Assembly: GCF_023715105.1 (NCBI RefSeq)
Contig: NZ_JAMBNO010000027.1
Span: forward strand, 1 to 41,799
Reading direction: 5' to 3'
DNA length: 41,799 nucleotides
From: Hydrogenophaga intermedia
GTDB taxonomy: Bacteria > Pseudomonadota > Gammaproteobacteria > Burkholderiales > Burkholderiaceae_C
This document shows positions 7,891-17,037 of this stretch, in pieces. The number at the start of each line of letters is the position of its first letter. Within the stretch, counting starts at the first letter, position 1. Position numbers and translations under genes: made by a program. The notes beneath the pieces were generated by a model. The model was not told the origin of the DNA and made no database searches. It saw nothing but the letters and a program-made list of their open reading frames with translations.

Positions 7891-10320
7891 ATGAACCACG
7901 AGCTTCCCTGGGTCGCCGAGCGCGTCCGCGTGTTCCGCGAGTCTGATCCCGAGTTCGCCCGCTGGGCGCGCGGCCACGGCCCCATCACCCACAACGATCT
8001 CACGCAACTGCGAGTCCACGATCTCGCACAGGTGCTGGTTGCCGAAGGCAAGGCGAGCGACACAACCGCGGTGTATCGCACGCTCTGGTCGGCGGACCGC
8101 CTGGCCGTGGCAGGCATGTGGTTGACGGTTCACATGACCTATGCCGACCGGGTCTATCCCGATGGCCGGGAGATGAGAGCCGAGGATTTCAAGGAGACGC
8201 CGGAGGGGCATACCGGTGGGGCGCTGAACATCGTGCCGGCCTATGTCGGCTACCTGGCCGCGAACGCGCTCAGTGGGTTGACGCGTGGCTGGTTGATGGG
8301 CCAGGGCCATTGCGTCGCGGGCATCGATGCCTGCAACCTTCTGGTGGGCAACATGACGCCGCGCCACGCCGAGAGATACGACCGCAGCGAAAGCGGCCTC
8401 ACGCGCTTTGCCCGGGATTTCTATAGCTACGCGATCGACGCACAGGGGCGTCCCGCCTCGCCGCTGGGCAGCCACGTCGGCCCGAATACGGCAGGCGGTC
8501 TGTCCGAGGGCGGCTATCTCGGCTTTGCCGAACTGCAGTACGTGCACATGCCCTTGCCCGGCGAGCGGCTGGTGGTGTTCCTCAGCGACGGCGCTTTCGA
8601 GGAGCAGCGTGGCAGTGACTGGGCGCCGCGCTGGTGGCGGGCAGAAGACAGCGGCTTCGTGGCACCGTTCATGATCCTCAACGGTCGCCGCATCGAACAG
8701 CGCAGCACCATGCAGCAGCAGGGGGGCCGAGAATGGTTCCACCAGCATCTGCGGCTGAACGGCTTCGACCCGATGGAGATCGACGGCACCGACCCCGCCG
8801 CGTTCGCCTGGGCCGTTCACGCGATGGAGGAGCGGTTGTCGGCCTGCGCGGCTGGAGTTTCGCAGGGCACCGTTCAGTACCCGGTACCCCTCCACTACAC
8901 CATCGCCGAAGCGCCCAAGGGATTCGGCTTCCCCGGTGCTGGAACCAATGCCGCGCACAACCTGCCGCTGGAGGGGAACCCCCGGGTCGACCAGATAGCG
9001 CTTCAGCAGTTCAACGAGGGTGCTCGCGCTCTCTTCGTGCCGTCGCACGAACTCGACGAAGCGGTCGCACTACTGCGCCGGCACGAAGTGCAGCATCGTC
9101 CCCTGGAGCGGGACCATGCCCTGGCGCACCGCCAGGTGGCGGCCCCCAGACTTCCGGTTCCGCAGTGGCATGTTGCGGGCCAGGGCGAGGTCTCGCCAAT
9201 GGCGGCACTCGACGGAGCCTTCGCGGCCCTCGTCCAAGCCAACCCACAGCTGCGTCCGCGGGTAGGCAATCCGGACGAGCTGCGCAGCAACCGCATGGGC
9301 CAGACATTGGACCTGCTCAAACACCGCGTCTTCACGCCCGAACCGGGCCTGGCGGAGGCCGTCGATGGCGCCGTGATCACGGCGCTCAACGAAGAAGCGG
9401 TGGTCAGCGCGGCGCTGGGCAACAAGGGCGGCATCAACTTGGTCGTCTCTTACGAGGCATTTGCCGTCAAGATGCTGGGCGCGCTGCGCCAGGAAATCCT
9501 GTTCGCGCGACATCAGGCGCAGGCAGGCACACCACCCGGATGGCTGTCGGTGGTCACGGTTGCGACGTCCCACACCTGGGAGAACGGCAAGAACGAGCAG
9601 TCGCACCAGGATCCGACGCTGGCCGAAGCGCTGTTGGGCGAAATGTCCGACACCTCGCGCGTGTTGTTCCCGGTCGATGCCAACAGTGCCGTTGCGGCGC
9701 TGCGCGCGGCCTACGCCTCGCATGGCCAGTTCTGGACGCTGGTCGTTCCCAAGCGGGCCGTCGCCAGCCAGTTGAGTGCCGAGCAGGCCGAACGCTTGGT
9801 CGATCAGGGTGGTTGGGTGGTGAAGCCCTGCGACGCCCCCGACGTGTTGCTGGTTGCCATCGGCGCATACCAGCTACAGCAGGCCCTGCTTGCGGCGCGG
9901 CGCCTCGAAGCCGCTGGACATCGGACCGCAGTGACCTGCGTCATCGAGCCGGGCCGCTTCAGAGCACCCCGCGACGAACGCGAGCAGGACTTTGTGGCCG
10001 GCGACCAGGCCTTGCGCGCCCTGTTCCCGGAGACTGCCGCCGTGCGCGTCATCGTCTCGCACATGCGACCCGAGCCGACGCTGGGCCTGATGCGTCGGAT
10101 CGATACAGGGGCGCGGCAGACCCGTGCCTTGGGCTACCAGGCGCGCGGCGGGACACTCGATGTGGCCGGCATGCTGTTCGCGAACCGTTGCACGTGGGCG
10201 CACGTCGCGGCGGAGGCCGCTCAAGGGCTCGGTGTCGATCCGCAGAGCTTGCTGAGCGCCGAGGAGTGGGCCGCCGTGCAGGGGCGTGGCGACCCGCGCG
10301 TCATCACGGTCTCGGCTTAA
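7891..10320 (+). CDS. Divergent XFP-type phosphoketolase family protein
   Basis: Phosphoketolases use thiamine diphosphate to split xylulose 5-phosphate (or fructose 6-phosphate) with phosphate into acetyl phosphate and an aldose phosphate. The 809-residue length and domain order fit the XFP family: N-terminal thiamine region with GHTGGALNIVPAYVGYLAAN (residues 107-125), LSDG at 231-234 with Asn264 in LNGRRI as the GDG-to-N cofactor motif, then a middle PP/Pyr-like domain and a C-terminal transketolase-like domain. The usual GDG has become SDG and neighbouring residues differ from standard XFP, so it belongs to a divergent branch and its substrate may differ. The AAGGA site eight bases before ATG 7891 decides the start. 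Acetyl phosphate made here could feed acetate kinase at 4499-5632. Confidence 0.75.
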   Translation: MNHELPWVAERVRVFRESDPEFARWARGHGPITHNDLTQLRVHDLAQVLVAEGKASDTTAVYRTLWSADRLAVAGMWLTVHMTYADRVYPDGREMRAEDFKETPEGHTGGALNIVPAYVGYLAANALSGLTRGWLMGQGHCVAGIDACNLLVGNMTPRHAERYDRSESGLTRFARDFYSYAIDAQGRPASPLGSHVGPNTAGGLSEGGYLGFAELQYVHMPLPGERLVVFLSDGAFEEQRGSDWAPRWWRAEDSGFVAPFMILNGRRIEQRSTMQQQGGREWFHQHLRLNGFDPMEIDGTDPAAFAWAVHAMEERLSACAAGVSQGTVQYPVPLHYTIAEAPKGFGFPGAGTNAAHNLPLEGNPRVDQIALQQFNEGARALFVPSHELDEAVALLRRHEVQHRPLERDHALAHRQVAAPRLPVPQWHVAGQGEVSPMAALDGAFAALVQANPQLRPRVGNPDELRSNRMGQTLDLLKHRVFTPEPGLAEAVDGAVITALNEEAVVSAALGNKGGINLVVSYEAFAVKMLGALRQEILFARHQAQAGTPPGWLSVVTVATSHTWENGKNEQSHQDPTLAEALLGEMSDTSRVLFPVDANSAVAALRAAYASHGQFWTLVVPKRAVASQLSAEQAERLVDQGGWVVKPCDAPDVLLVAIGAYQLQQALLAARRLEAAGHRTAVTCVIEPGRFRAPRDEREQDFVAGDQALRALFPETAAVRVIVSHMRPEPTLGLMRRIDTGARQTRALGYQARGGTLDVAGMLFANRCTWAHVAAEAAQGLGVDPQSLLSAEEWAAVQGRGDPRVITVSA

Positions 10321-10360
10321 CCCCCTTCCAGCACGACCCACGACCGGACGCTGATTGCGC

Positions 10361-10389
10361 CAACGCACTCTGCTTCTTCATGTGCGTTG
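10361..10389. terminator. Inverted repeat after the phosphoketolase gene
   Basis: CAACGCAC and GTGCGTTG form a perfect eight-base stem with a 13-base loop in the space between the converging phosphoketolase and TetR genes. It lacks a T run, so it is a possible bidirectional or Rho-assisted terminator rather than a classic one. Confidence 0.4.
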
Positions 10390-10497
10390 CCAGGTCGCAC
10401 TGGGTTCGGATGTCTGACGAATGGCTGTGGGACCGATGGCCACGTCGCGCCTGAATGTCGTCCTCCCGTGCCAAGTAGCACTTCCTTGTCCGGGCGT

Positions 10498-11100
10498 TCA
10501 GCGCGAGGCGTCAACTATTTTCCCGCGCTGGAGAGGGGATTTGCCAGGCGAAAGCATCCGCGCAATCGCCAACTGAATCGCCCGTCTGCGCGCCTCGTGC
10601 TCCTGCGAATCCCTCGCCGCCGGTGCCATGCACCACGTTTGCACGATCGTCGCTACCAGTCGCACGATCTCATCAGGCGTGAAATCCGCGGTGATGCGTC
10701 CTTCCGCCTGGGCAGCGGTGATGGCCGCATGTTTGACTTCCAGTACGCTGTGACCGGCGGGGAGCAGGAGCACTTCTTGGCCTCGCTCCAGGTGGAACCA
10801 GGTCATGAGCCGCCATAGGTGCGGCCGCTCGGTGAGCAAATCGTAGGTGCGCCCCGCATAGCCGGGAAGATCGTCCGCATCGAAGCGCTCGTCCTGCGCC
10901 GCGGCGAGGATTTCCCGGCTGAGCACGGCGTCGAAGAGAGCCTCCTTGTCCCCGAAATGGACATAAAGCATCGGCTTGCTGATGCCTGCAGCCGCCGCGA
11001 TCCGGTCAATTCGTGCCCCCGCCAGCCCGTTCTCGGCAAATTCCCCCAGCGCAGCATCCAGCAGCATTTGCTGGGTCTCGGCGGGACGTCTCTTGGCCAT
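10498..11100 (-). CDS. TetR/AcrR family repressor
   Basis: The 200-residue protein has a typical TetR N-terminal helix-turn-helix: ETQQMLLDAALGEFAENGLAGARIDRIAAAAGISKPMLYVHFGDKEALFDAV (described here in overlapping parts; key block GISKPMLYVHFGDKEALF at about 39-56). The rest is helical and would hold the ligand pocket. It is divergent from a short-chain dehydrogenase, and the 105-base space between them contains a perfect 22-bp palindrome at 11165-11186 that is probably its operator. The usual role would be repression of itself and of the dehydrogenase until a small ligand is present. Ligand unknown. Confidence 0.88.
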   Translation of the reverse strand: MAKRRPAETQQMLLDAALGEFAENGLAGARIDRIAAAAGISKPMLYVHFGDKEALFDAVLSREILAAAQDERFDADDLPGYAGRTYDLLTERPHLWRLMTWFHLERGQEVLLLPAGHSVLEVKHAAITAAQAEGRITADFTPDEIVRLVATIVQTWCMAPAARDSQEHEARRRAIQLAIARMLSPGKSPLQRGKIVDASR

Positions 11101-11164
11101 GGGCCGTTACTCCTCAACAACATTTCATCCGAGCACCCATCATCGCTTGACACGGGCGCCATTA

Positions 11165-11186
11165 ACTTACCAACTAGTTGGTAAGT
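11165..11186. promoter_or_regulatory. Perfect palindromic TetR operator
   Basis: The half-site ACTTACCAACT is followed at once by its exact reverse complement AGTTGGTAAGT. It lies 65 bases before the TetR start and 20 bases before the dehydrogenase start, an ideal position for repressing the dehydrogenase. CCACAGGAG follows as the dehydrogenase ribosome binding site. Confidence 0.75.
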
Positions 11187-11205
11187 AAACCACAGGAGTG
11201 CATTT

Positions 11206-12036
11206 ATGTCCAGACATTGGTTCCTCACCGGCGCATCCAGCGGCATCGGTCGCCATCTTGCTGAAATCATCCTGGCTTCGGGGGATGACCTCACGGCCAC
11301 CGTCAGGCGTCCCGAGACGCTCGGCGACCTGGCAGCACGCTACGGTGACCAGCTCGTTGTCGAACGGCTCGACGTGACCGTAAAGGGGGACATCGCACCC
11401 GTGGTCCAGCGCGCCGAGGCCCGCCGCCCGGTCGATGTCCTGGTCAACAACGCCGGCGGTGGCATCATCGGCGCCACCGAAGAGTTTTCCGACGCGGACA
11501 TCGAAGGGCAGATCAGCCTCAACCTGCTGGCGCCGGTGCACGTCACGCGGGCTTTCATTCCCGCCATGCGCACACGGCGAGCCGGTCGGATCATCCAAAT
11601 CTCCAGCGCCAGTGGCCAAGGCTCCCTGCCGACCAGCAGTCTTTACCACGCCGCAAAATGGGGTCTGGAAGGCTTCAGCGAATGCCTTCGCCAGGAACTG
11701 GAGGGGTTTGGGGTCTTCGTCACACTCATTGAACCGGGCGGCGCACGCACGAGCTTCAGCCGCAATTTGCAGTACGCGCCGGCGAACCCCGCCTATCAGG
11801 ACACGCCTGCTGGACAGATTCGCGCGATGTTCGAGAACGCGGGTGACGAGTTGTACACGCTCGATCCGCAGAAGATCGCGCACCGGATCTTCGACACGGC
11901 CACGAGCGAGAAGCCACCGCTTCGGGTGGCGCTGGGCGGTGACGCCTTCGGCGTCATTCAGGCGGCGCTCAAGGGCAGGCTGTCTGCCCTTGAAGCGCAG
12001 GAGAGTCTGGCGCGATCGGTGGCCTTCGATAGCTGA
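11206..12036 (+). CDS. Short-chain dehydrogenase/reductase (SDR)
   Basis: The 276-residue protein is a classical SDR that would reduce or oxidise a carbonyl/alcohol using NAD(P)(H). It shows TGASSGIG near residue 8-15 for cofactor binding, NNAG near 82-85, a catalytic serine in ISSASGQG and the YHAAK catalytic pair near residues 147-151. The substrate cannot be told. ATG 11206 follows CAGGAG. It is divergent from and probably controlled by the TetR repressor through the 22-bp palindrome, and it ends eight bases before the converging MgtC/DUF4010 gene. Confidence 0.88.
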   Translation: MSRHWFLTGASSGIGRHLAEIILASGDDLTATVRRPETLGDLAARYGDQLVVERLDVTVKGDIAPVVQRAEARRPVDVLVNNAGGGIIGATEEFSDADIEGQISLNLLAPVHVTRAFIPAMRTRRAGRIIQISSASGQGSLPTSSLYHAAKWGLEGFSECLRQELEGFGVFVTLIEPGGARTSFSRNLQYAPANPAYQDTPAGQIRAMFENAGDELYTLDPQKIAHRIFDTATSEKPPLRVALGGDAFGVIQAALKGRLSALEAQESLARSVAFDS

Positions 12037-12044
12037 TCGCTGTT

Positions 12045-13307
12045 TCAGGTCAAGCCCAGGGCGACGGCAAAGCCAGCAGCAGCCATGGCCGCGTACGACG
12101 GCAGCACTCTCCATGCGAGCGCCCTACCGCCCAGCGACATCAACAGGACAAGTTTGGTGACCTGATTGACGGATGCGGCGATGAACAAGGCCAGGGTGGC
12201 CGAAGCGGCGGTGACGGCGCCCTCGGTCACCAGGCGGCCAATCGAGAGCGTGATCGCATCGACGTCCACCAGACCCGAGGCAGCGGCGGTCAGCATGACG
12301 CCGGCATCCCCGAAGCGATCGGCAAGAAAGCGGCCTGCCAGCATCACCGCGGCCAGGAAGGCTGCGAACTGGAGCGCGGAGCGCAGCTGCAATGGGTTGC
12401 CAAGCTGAAGTTCGGGCAAGTCGTCGGCTGGCGACCGCGCCGCCAGGAACGTCCCCAGAACACCGCCAGCCGCGGCCATGGCCACGAAGATGACCACCGG
12501 GTCCCAGCCGATGCCGGGGGCTGCGATGGCGACGAGAGCCGCCATGCGCGCAAACATGGCTGCGCAGGCGAGCGCCGCCCCCGCCGCTGCCAGTGGACGC
12601 CAGCCTGGCGTCTGCCCGGCCCAGCGCGCCAACGTGGCCGTGGTGGCGGTGCTCGACACGATCCCGCCGAGCAGCGCTGTGAATACCAGCCCTCGTTTCC
12701 TGCCGAGCGAGCGCATCAGGACGAACCCAGCGAACGACAGCACTGCCAGCAGGACAACGGCCCACCAAAGGCGATAGGGATTCAACGCCTCATAGGGGCC
12801 AAAGCCACGATCAGGGAGTACGGGCAGTACGACCACGCTGATCAACAGCAACTGCGTGCCGCTGCTGATCTCCGCCTCGGACAGCTTGCCGACGCCGGCG
12901 TGCAAGAGCTGCTTGAAACGCAGCAGCGCCAGCACGACCACGGCGGCGACCGCCGAAACGCGCCAAGCGCCACTGGTCGCCAGCGCCCCGATGGCGAAAG
13001 TCGCAAGGGCGGCGACGGACGTGGTCAGTCCCATCACGGCATGCATATGCGCCGTCACCAGGTAGCCCACCACCAGATACACCCCGACGAGTACGAGCAG
13101 CGCGATGAGCATGCCGGCTCCCCAGCGCTGGGCCAGCAGCCCGCCAAGGCCGCCGAGCAGGCCGATCAGCGCAAAGGTGCGAACGCCCGCGACGCGATGT
13201 CCCTCGGGCCGCTCGCGTTGCTGCCATCCCCGTTCCAGGCCGATCAGAAGTCCCGAAGCGAGTGCCAGCCCGAGCCCGACCAGCGCGGGATCATCGAATT
13301 CACTCAT
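12045..13307 (-). CDS. MgtC/DUF4010 family integral membrane protein
   Basis: The 420-residue protein is almost wholly hydrophobic, with around a dozen predicted membrane segments. The N-terminal part has the MgtC signature (LLIGLERGWQQRE followed by GVRTFALIGLLGGLGG), and the C-terminal half is DUF4010 (TATTATLARWAG, AASGLVDVDAITLSI). MgtC-related proteins modulate membrane energetics or magnesium-limitation responses; the activity of this two-domain form is unclear. Its ATG overlaps the GAPDH stop codon (ATGA), so it is the last gene of the long minus-strand string. Confidence 0.82.
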   Translation of the reverse strand: MSEFDDPALVGLGLALASGLLIGLERGWQQRERPEGHRVAGVRTFALIGLLGGLGGLLAQRWGAGMLIALLVLVGVYLVVGYLVTAHMHAVMGLTTSVAALATFAIGALATSGAWRVSAVAAVVVLALLRFKQLLHAGVGKLSEAEISSGTQLLLISVVVLPVLPDRGFGPYEALNPYRLWWAVVLLAVLSFAGFVLMRSLGRKRGLVFTALLGGIVSSTATTATLARWAGQTPGWRPLAAAGAALACAAMFARMAALVAIAAPGIGWDPVVIFVAMAAAGGVLGTFLAARSPADDLPELQLGNPLQLRSALQFAAFLAAVMLAGRFLADRFGDAGVMLTAAASGLVDVDAITLSIGRLVTEGAVTAASATLALFIAASVNQVTKLVLLMSLGGRALAWRVLPSYAAMAAAGFAVALGLT

Positions 13308-14359
13308 CGTCGAACCTGGACGCGGTCACGGATGAAATCACGCTGCAGTCCCAGCGAAGCATCGGTGCGCGCCATCGATACCTGGGGATCGGTCTCGATG
13401 CCGCTCAAGGCGCGAATGGCATCGATGGTCTCGGGGATTACGATCGCCTGGTTGAAGACCTGGTAGGTGTAGTACGCCTGATCGCCATCGACCGAAAGCA
13501 CGTCCTCCCACAACGCGACCTCCCACAGGTCGCCGCGCGGGCGGCCGAGATCGGCCATCAGTTCCACCGTGCTGTTGAGGGCCACGAGACCATCCGAGGA
13601 TCGCACGAACGCGATCCGTGGCGCAGCGCGAAAGGCCGCCAGCACCTCGTCGCGCGTGGCCGGCCTCGTCAGTTCGACCCACCAAGTGTGCAGGTGGCTG
13701 CTGTTGTGCGGTGCCTTGACCGCGATCGTGACGACGTCCAGGTCCGGGATCACAGTGCGTGCGTCCGGTCCCTGATGGCTGGGGATCGTCTTCTCCGGCA
13801 CGAGCGTGTTGATGATGCCCTCCGCATGCGCCTCCCACGGGTCGGAAGCCCGGCGGATCAGCGTCCCGCGGGCTCGCTTGAGCAGGCCCGCTGTCCGAAG
13901 CGCCCCCAGGGTGCGCACGATCGACGTCGTGTTGCAGGACACCACCCGGGTGCAGGTGCGGCCGATCGCGGTTGCGTAGTTCTCCTGCGCGACGAACGAA
14001 TGACCGGTCAACGCGTGGGACTCGCCGCCATGGAAGATGGACTTCACACCGGCAGCGTCGTACGCCCTCTTGTTGACCGCGGCGACTTTCTTGGGTGTGC
14101 AATCGACCACGACGTCCGCGTTGGCGAGCAGGTCGGCCAGATCGCCCGCGACGGGAAGCCCCGCAGCACGCATCGATTGTGCGGCTTCAGCGGTCGCCGC
14201 GTAAATCGGGAAAGCGCGCTGCGCGGCCACCTGCAGGCGATAGTCGTGCACCACATCCGCGACGCCGGCCAGCGCCATGTCCTCCTGGAGTGCGACCGCA
14301 TCCGCCACCCGCTTGCCGATCACACCGTATCCGTTCACCGCCACTCTGACCTTGTTCAT
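13304..14359 (-). CDS. Archaeal-type (type II) glyceraldehyde-3-phosphate dehydrogenase
   Basis: It would oxidise glyceraldehyde 3-phosphate with phosphate and NAD(P)+ to 1,3-bisphosphoglycerate in the cytoplasm. The 351-residue protein resembles archaeal GAPDH rather than bacterial GapA: an N-terminal Rossmann motif VNGYGVIGKRVA (8-19), DCTPKK near 86-91, and the active-site cysteine Cys142 in VVSCNTTSIVRT, followed by KAPHNSSHLHTWW. This type is common in archaea and scarce in bacteria. The gene sits between an AarF kinase (27-base gap) and the MgtC gene (ATGA overlap). It could use the triose phosphate left by phosphoketolase. Confidence 0.88.
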   Translation of the reverse strand: MNKVRVAVNGYGVIGKRVADAVALQEDMALAGVADVVHDYRLQVAAQRAFPIYAATAEAAQSMRAAGLPVAGDLADLLANADVVVDCTPKKVAAVNKRAYDAAGVKSIFHGGESHALTGHSFVAQENYATAIGRTCTRVVSCNTTSIVRTLGALRTAGLLKRARGTLIRRASDPWEAHAEGIINTLVPEKTIPSHQGPDARTVIPDLDVVTIAVKAPHNSSHLHTWWVELTRPATRDEVLAAFRAAPRIAFVRSSDGLVALNSTVELMADLGRPRGDLWEVALWEDVLSVDGDQAYYTYQVFNQAIVIPETIDAIRALSGIETDPQVSMARTDASLGLQRDFIRDRVQVRR

Positions 14360-14386
14360 GCCTGACTCCTTGCTTGATGAGGCGCC

Positions 14387-16009
14387 TCAGCCGCGGCTGC
14401 GCGCGATGGAAAACGTGAACCGGATCGCCAGCGCATAGCCCAGCAGCGCGAGTACCGGCATGTCGCCCCAGCGCGGGCCCACGCCGTGCTGCATCAACAA
14501 GCTCGATGCGATGTACAGGCCGAGCGTCACGAGCGCCAGCGCGACGCGACGGCCGAGGCGGTCGATCCCGCTCAGCATCCTGGCATCCGGCTTGATCGAC
14601 AGTTGCAGCAGGTCACCCTGCCGCAAGACGCTGTGCAGACGCCGCGCCAGCAGGGAGGGCAGGGCGTGGGCCGCGTTCCCCAGTTCATAGGGCAGACGCT
14701 GCGATGCCGCAGACTTGGGCTCGTCGAAGACGCCCGTGGTCGTGTGGCGAGAGATGGCTTCGATGATGGAAAACTCGGGTGCCAGCAGGCGCACCGTCCC
14801 TTCGAGCAACAACAGGGTACGCGTGAGCACGAGGAGGTCCCTGGGCAGCCGGACTTCCTGGGTCCGGCCCGCCGCCACGAGCTGCGCGAGAGCACCTGAG
14901 AGCGACCAGTCCTTCAGCGGCCTCTGTGCGCAGTCTGCGACCAGGGCACGCACGACAGGCACGAACACGGCCCGATCGGTGCCGTCGCCGAGCAGGCCCA
15001 GGTCGAGCCAGGCATCGACCACCCATTCGGCATCCTGCTCGACGAAGGCCAGGGCGAACGCCACCAGCGCCCGCCGCATGTTGCCGTCGACCCGGCCCAC
15101 GATGCCGAAGTCGTGCAGGCATATGCGGCCATCGTCCATCACGAAGACGTTGCCGGGATGGGGGTCGCCGTGGAAGAAGCCATCGCGGAAGATCTGGGCG
15201 ACGTAGCTGTCCACGAGTTTGCCCGCGGCCGCCACCGCGGTGGACGAAGGCAGACCGTGCAGGTGAGCTCCGTGGCTGAACTGCTGGACCATGACGGTCG
15301 GCGTGAACAGGCCGTCCACCACGTCGGGGATCACGATGTCGGCAGAGCCGCGCCAGGCGTCGGCGAAACGTCGCACGGAAGCTGCCTCGCGCGACAAATC
15401 CATCTCGTAGCGGAAGTTGGCCGCAACCTCGTCCACGATGGCTGCCAGCCCCCAGCGACGCAGCGAGGGCACGAGCCCCTGCATGACCAGGACGATGCGG
15501 CGCAGGATGCGCATGTCGGTCTCGGCCTGCTCGGCCGCGCCAGGGCGGCGGATCTTCACCACCACTTCCGTCCCGTCCGGCAGGGCTGCACGATGAATCT
15601 GGGCGATCGAGGCCGCGGCGAGCGCGTGCATGTCGAAGCGTGCGAAGACCTGCTGCCATGGGCGGCCGAGCGCCGCCTCGACCTCCTGGACCGCCTGCTC
15701 GGGAGGAAACGGCGCCACATTGGCCTGCAGGCTGGCCAGAGCCTCTTGCGCATCGGGCGCCAGAATGTCGGCCCGCAGGCTGAGATGCTGGCCCAGCTTC
15801 ACGAAGGTCGTGCCCAATCGCTGCAGCACTTCGGCGAAGCGGTCGGCCGCCCGGTGGGTATCGCAGCGCATCAGGCCCCGGTGCCAGGCCACCCAGAGCA
15901 GGAACCCGCTCAGGGCCATAGCGATCTGCGTGGCCCGGCGCAGCGCCGAGCGTTGCGTTGGGCGGCCCGCAAGACGCACGGTGGAAACGGGGCGGTTCGG
16001 TCGCGTCAT
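14387..16009 (-). CDS. AarF/ABC1/UbiB family atypical kinase
   Basis: The 540-residue protein is a UbiB-like atypical kinase or ATPase, a family tied to ubiquinone synthesis and membrane lipid handling. The signature KxGQ motif is KLGQ at residues 71-74, followed by LRADILAP. A nucleotide-binding lysine occurs in VVVKIRRPG, then FFHGDPHPGNVF as the catalytic loop and LHDFGIVG as the metal-binding DFG. Two hydrophobic helices near the C-terminus (about 490-535) would anchor it in the membrane. Its ATG overlaps the stop of the upstream dehydrogenase gene. Whether this copy acts in quinone synthesis or is specialised for this operon is unknown. Confidence 0.85.
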   Translation of the reverse strand: MTRPNRPVSTVRLAGRPTQRSALRRATQIAMALSGFLLWVAWHRGLMRCDTHRAADRFAEVLQRLGTTFVKLGQHLSLRADILAPDAQEALASLQANVAPFPPEQAVQEVEAALGRPWQQVFARFDMHALAAASIAQIHRAALPDGTEVVVKIRRPGAAEQAETDMRILRRIVLVMQGLVPSLRRWGLAAIVDEVAANFRYEMDLSREAASVRRFADAWRGSADIVIPDVVDGLFTPTVMVQQFSHGAHLHGLPSSTAVAAAGKLVDSYVAQIFRDGFFHGDPHPGNVFVMDDGRICLHDFGIVGRVDGNMRRALVAFALAFVEQDAEWVVDAWLDLGLLGDGTDRAVFVPVVRALVADCAQRPLKDWSLSGALAQLVAAGRTQEVRLPRDLLVLTRTLLLLEGTVRLLAPEFSIIEAISRHTTTGVFDEPKSAASQRLPYELGNAAHALPSLLARRLHSVLRQGDLLQLSIKPDARMLSGIDRLGRRVALALVTLGLYIASSLLMQHGVGPRWGDMPVLALLGYALAIRFTFSIARSRG

Positions 16010-17037
16010 GGCTCATCCAACCTGTTGCGCAGGCGGCCCGCATGCCAGGCTGCGATGTTCGAGATGGTCTCGTCGAGGATGCGCGCGATCGCCTCCGACG
16101 TATTGAACCCGACATGCGGTGTCACGAGCACACGCGGATGCGTCAGCAGTGGGCTGGATGCCGACCAGCCGGTATCGCAACCCAGTCCGCCGCAGCCCGT
16201 GGGCACTTCGGGAGACAGATCCCCTTCCTGTTCCAGCACGTCCAGTCCTGCTGCGGCGACGGTACCTGCCTCCAGTGCGTGCAGCAGGGCGGCGTCGTCG
16301 ATGAGCGCACCCCGTGCCGTGTTGATCAGTACCATGCCCGGTTTCATGCGCGCGAAGGCCTGGCCATCGAGAAGGTGGTGCGTGGCCTGCGTGGCCGGAA
16401 CATGAAGGCTCAGAACATCGCTGCTTTGCAGGATCTGCTCCCACGTCACCACGCGGACGCCGGCGATGGGTGCTGCCGTGATGTCGAGCGATGGGGCGAG
16501 GGCCGGGTCGTACGCGAGAACTTCCATGCCGAAGCCCAGGGCGATACGGGCCACGTGGCGCCCGATCCGGCCCAGCCCGACGATGCCCAGCGTCTTTCCT
16601 TCCAGCTCGAAGCCGGTGAGGCTGCGGTAAGCGAAAGAACCTTGGCGCGCCCGCTCGTGGGCTTGTGTCAGATGGCGAGCCACGCCCAGCAGCAGCGCGA
16701 AGGCATGTTCGGCGACGCTGGCAGACCCATAGTCCGGCACGTGGCACACGGCAATGCCGCGTCGGCGGCAAGCCTGCAGGTCGATGTGATCGAAGCCCGC
16801 GGAGCGCGTTGCCACGAGCCGCACGCGCGGCAGCAACCGGAGCACCGATTCGTCAACGCGCGTGCGCACGAAGACGCACAGCACCTCGGTGTCTTCATCG
16901 CCGACATCGGATACCACCAGGCGTTCGTTCTGGACGAAGTGCGCGTGCCAGTGGGTCGGAAGCCTTTGCTGCAGCGCGGCCTGGTCCGCCGGTGCGATGT
17001 CGGAGAAGAGAACGGACAGACGGTTTTGTGCGGTCAT
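16006..17037 (-). CDS. D-2-hydroxyacid dehydrogenase (D-lactate dehydrogenase-like)
   Basis: This NAD-dependent family reduces 2-keto acids such as pyruvate to D-2-hydroxyacids. In the 343-residue product I see TRSAGFDHID (substrate-binding Arg region), GIVGLGRIG for NAD, LINTARGALIDD, AAGLDVLEQEG and VLVTPHVGFNT with the catalytic histidine. The insertion between GLDV and TPH resembles fermentative D-lactate dehydrogenases. I set the start at 17037 because GAGGAGGG precedes this ATG and the fold starts there; a longer frame to 17433 only overlaps neighbours. Its ATG overlaps the stop of the small upstream gene. A role in recycling NADH made by the GAPDH is plausible but inferred. Confidence 0.86.
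   Translation of the reverse strand: MTAQNRLSVLFSDIAPADQAALQQRLPTHWHAHFVQNERLVVSDVGDEDTEVLCVFVRTRVDESVLRLLPRVRLVATRSAGFDHIDLQACRRRGIAVCHVPDYGSASVAEHAFALLLGVARHLTQAHERARQGSFAYRSLTGFELEGKTLGIVGLGRIGRHVARIALGFGMEVLAYDPALAPSLDITAAPIAGVRVVTWEQILQSSDVLSLHVPATQATHHLLDGQAFARMKPGMVLINTARGALIDDAALLHALEAGTVAAAGLDVLEQEGDLSPEVPTGCGGLGCDTGWSASSPLLTHPRVLVTPHVGFNTSEAIARILDETISNIAAWHAGRLRNRLDEP

Noticed and set aside
8634..10454. A 606-codon plus-strand frame overlapping the phosphoketolase
   Set aside because: Low-complexity Arg/Gly/Ala translation in a shifted frame of a recognisable enzyme.
15113..16405. A 430-codon plus-strand frame opposite the AarF kinase and dehydrogenase
   Set aside because: Spans two well-supported minus-strand genes and shows no family features.
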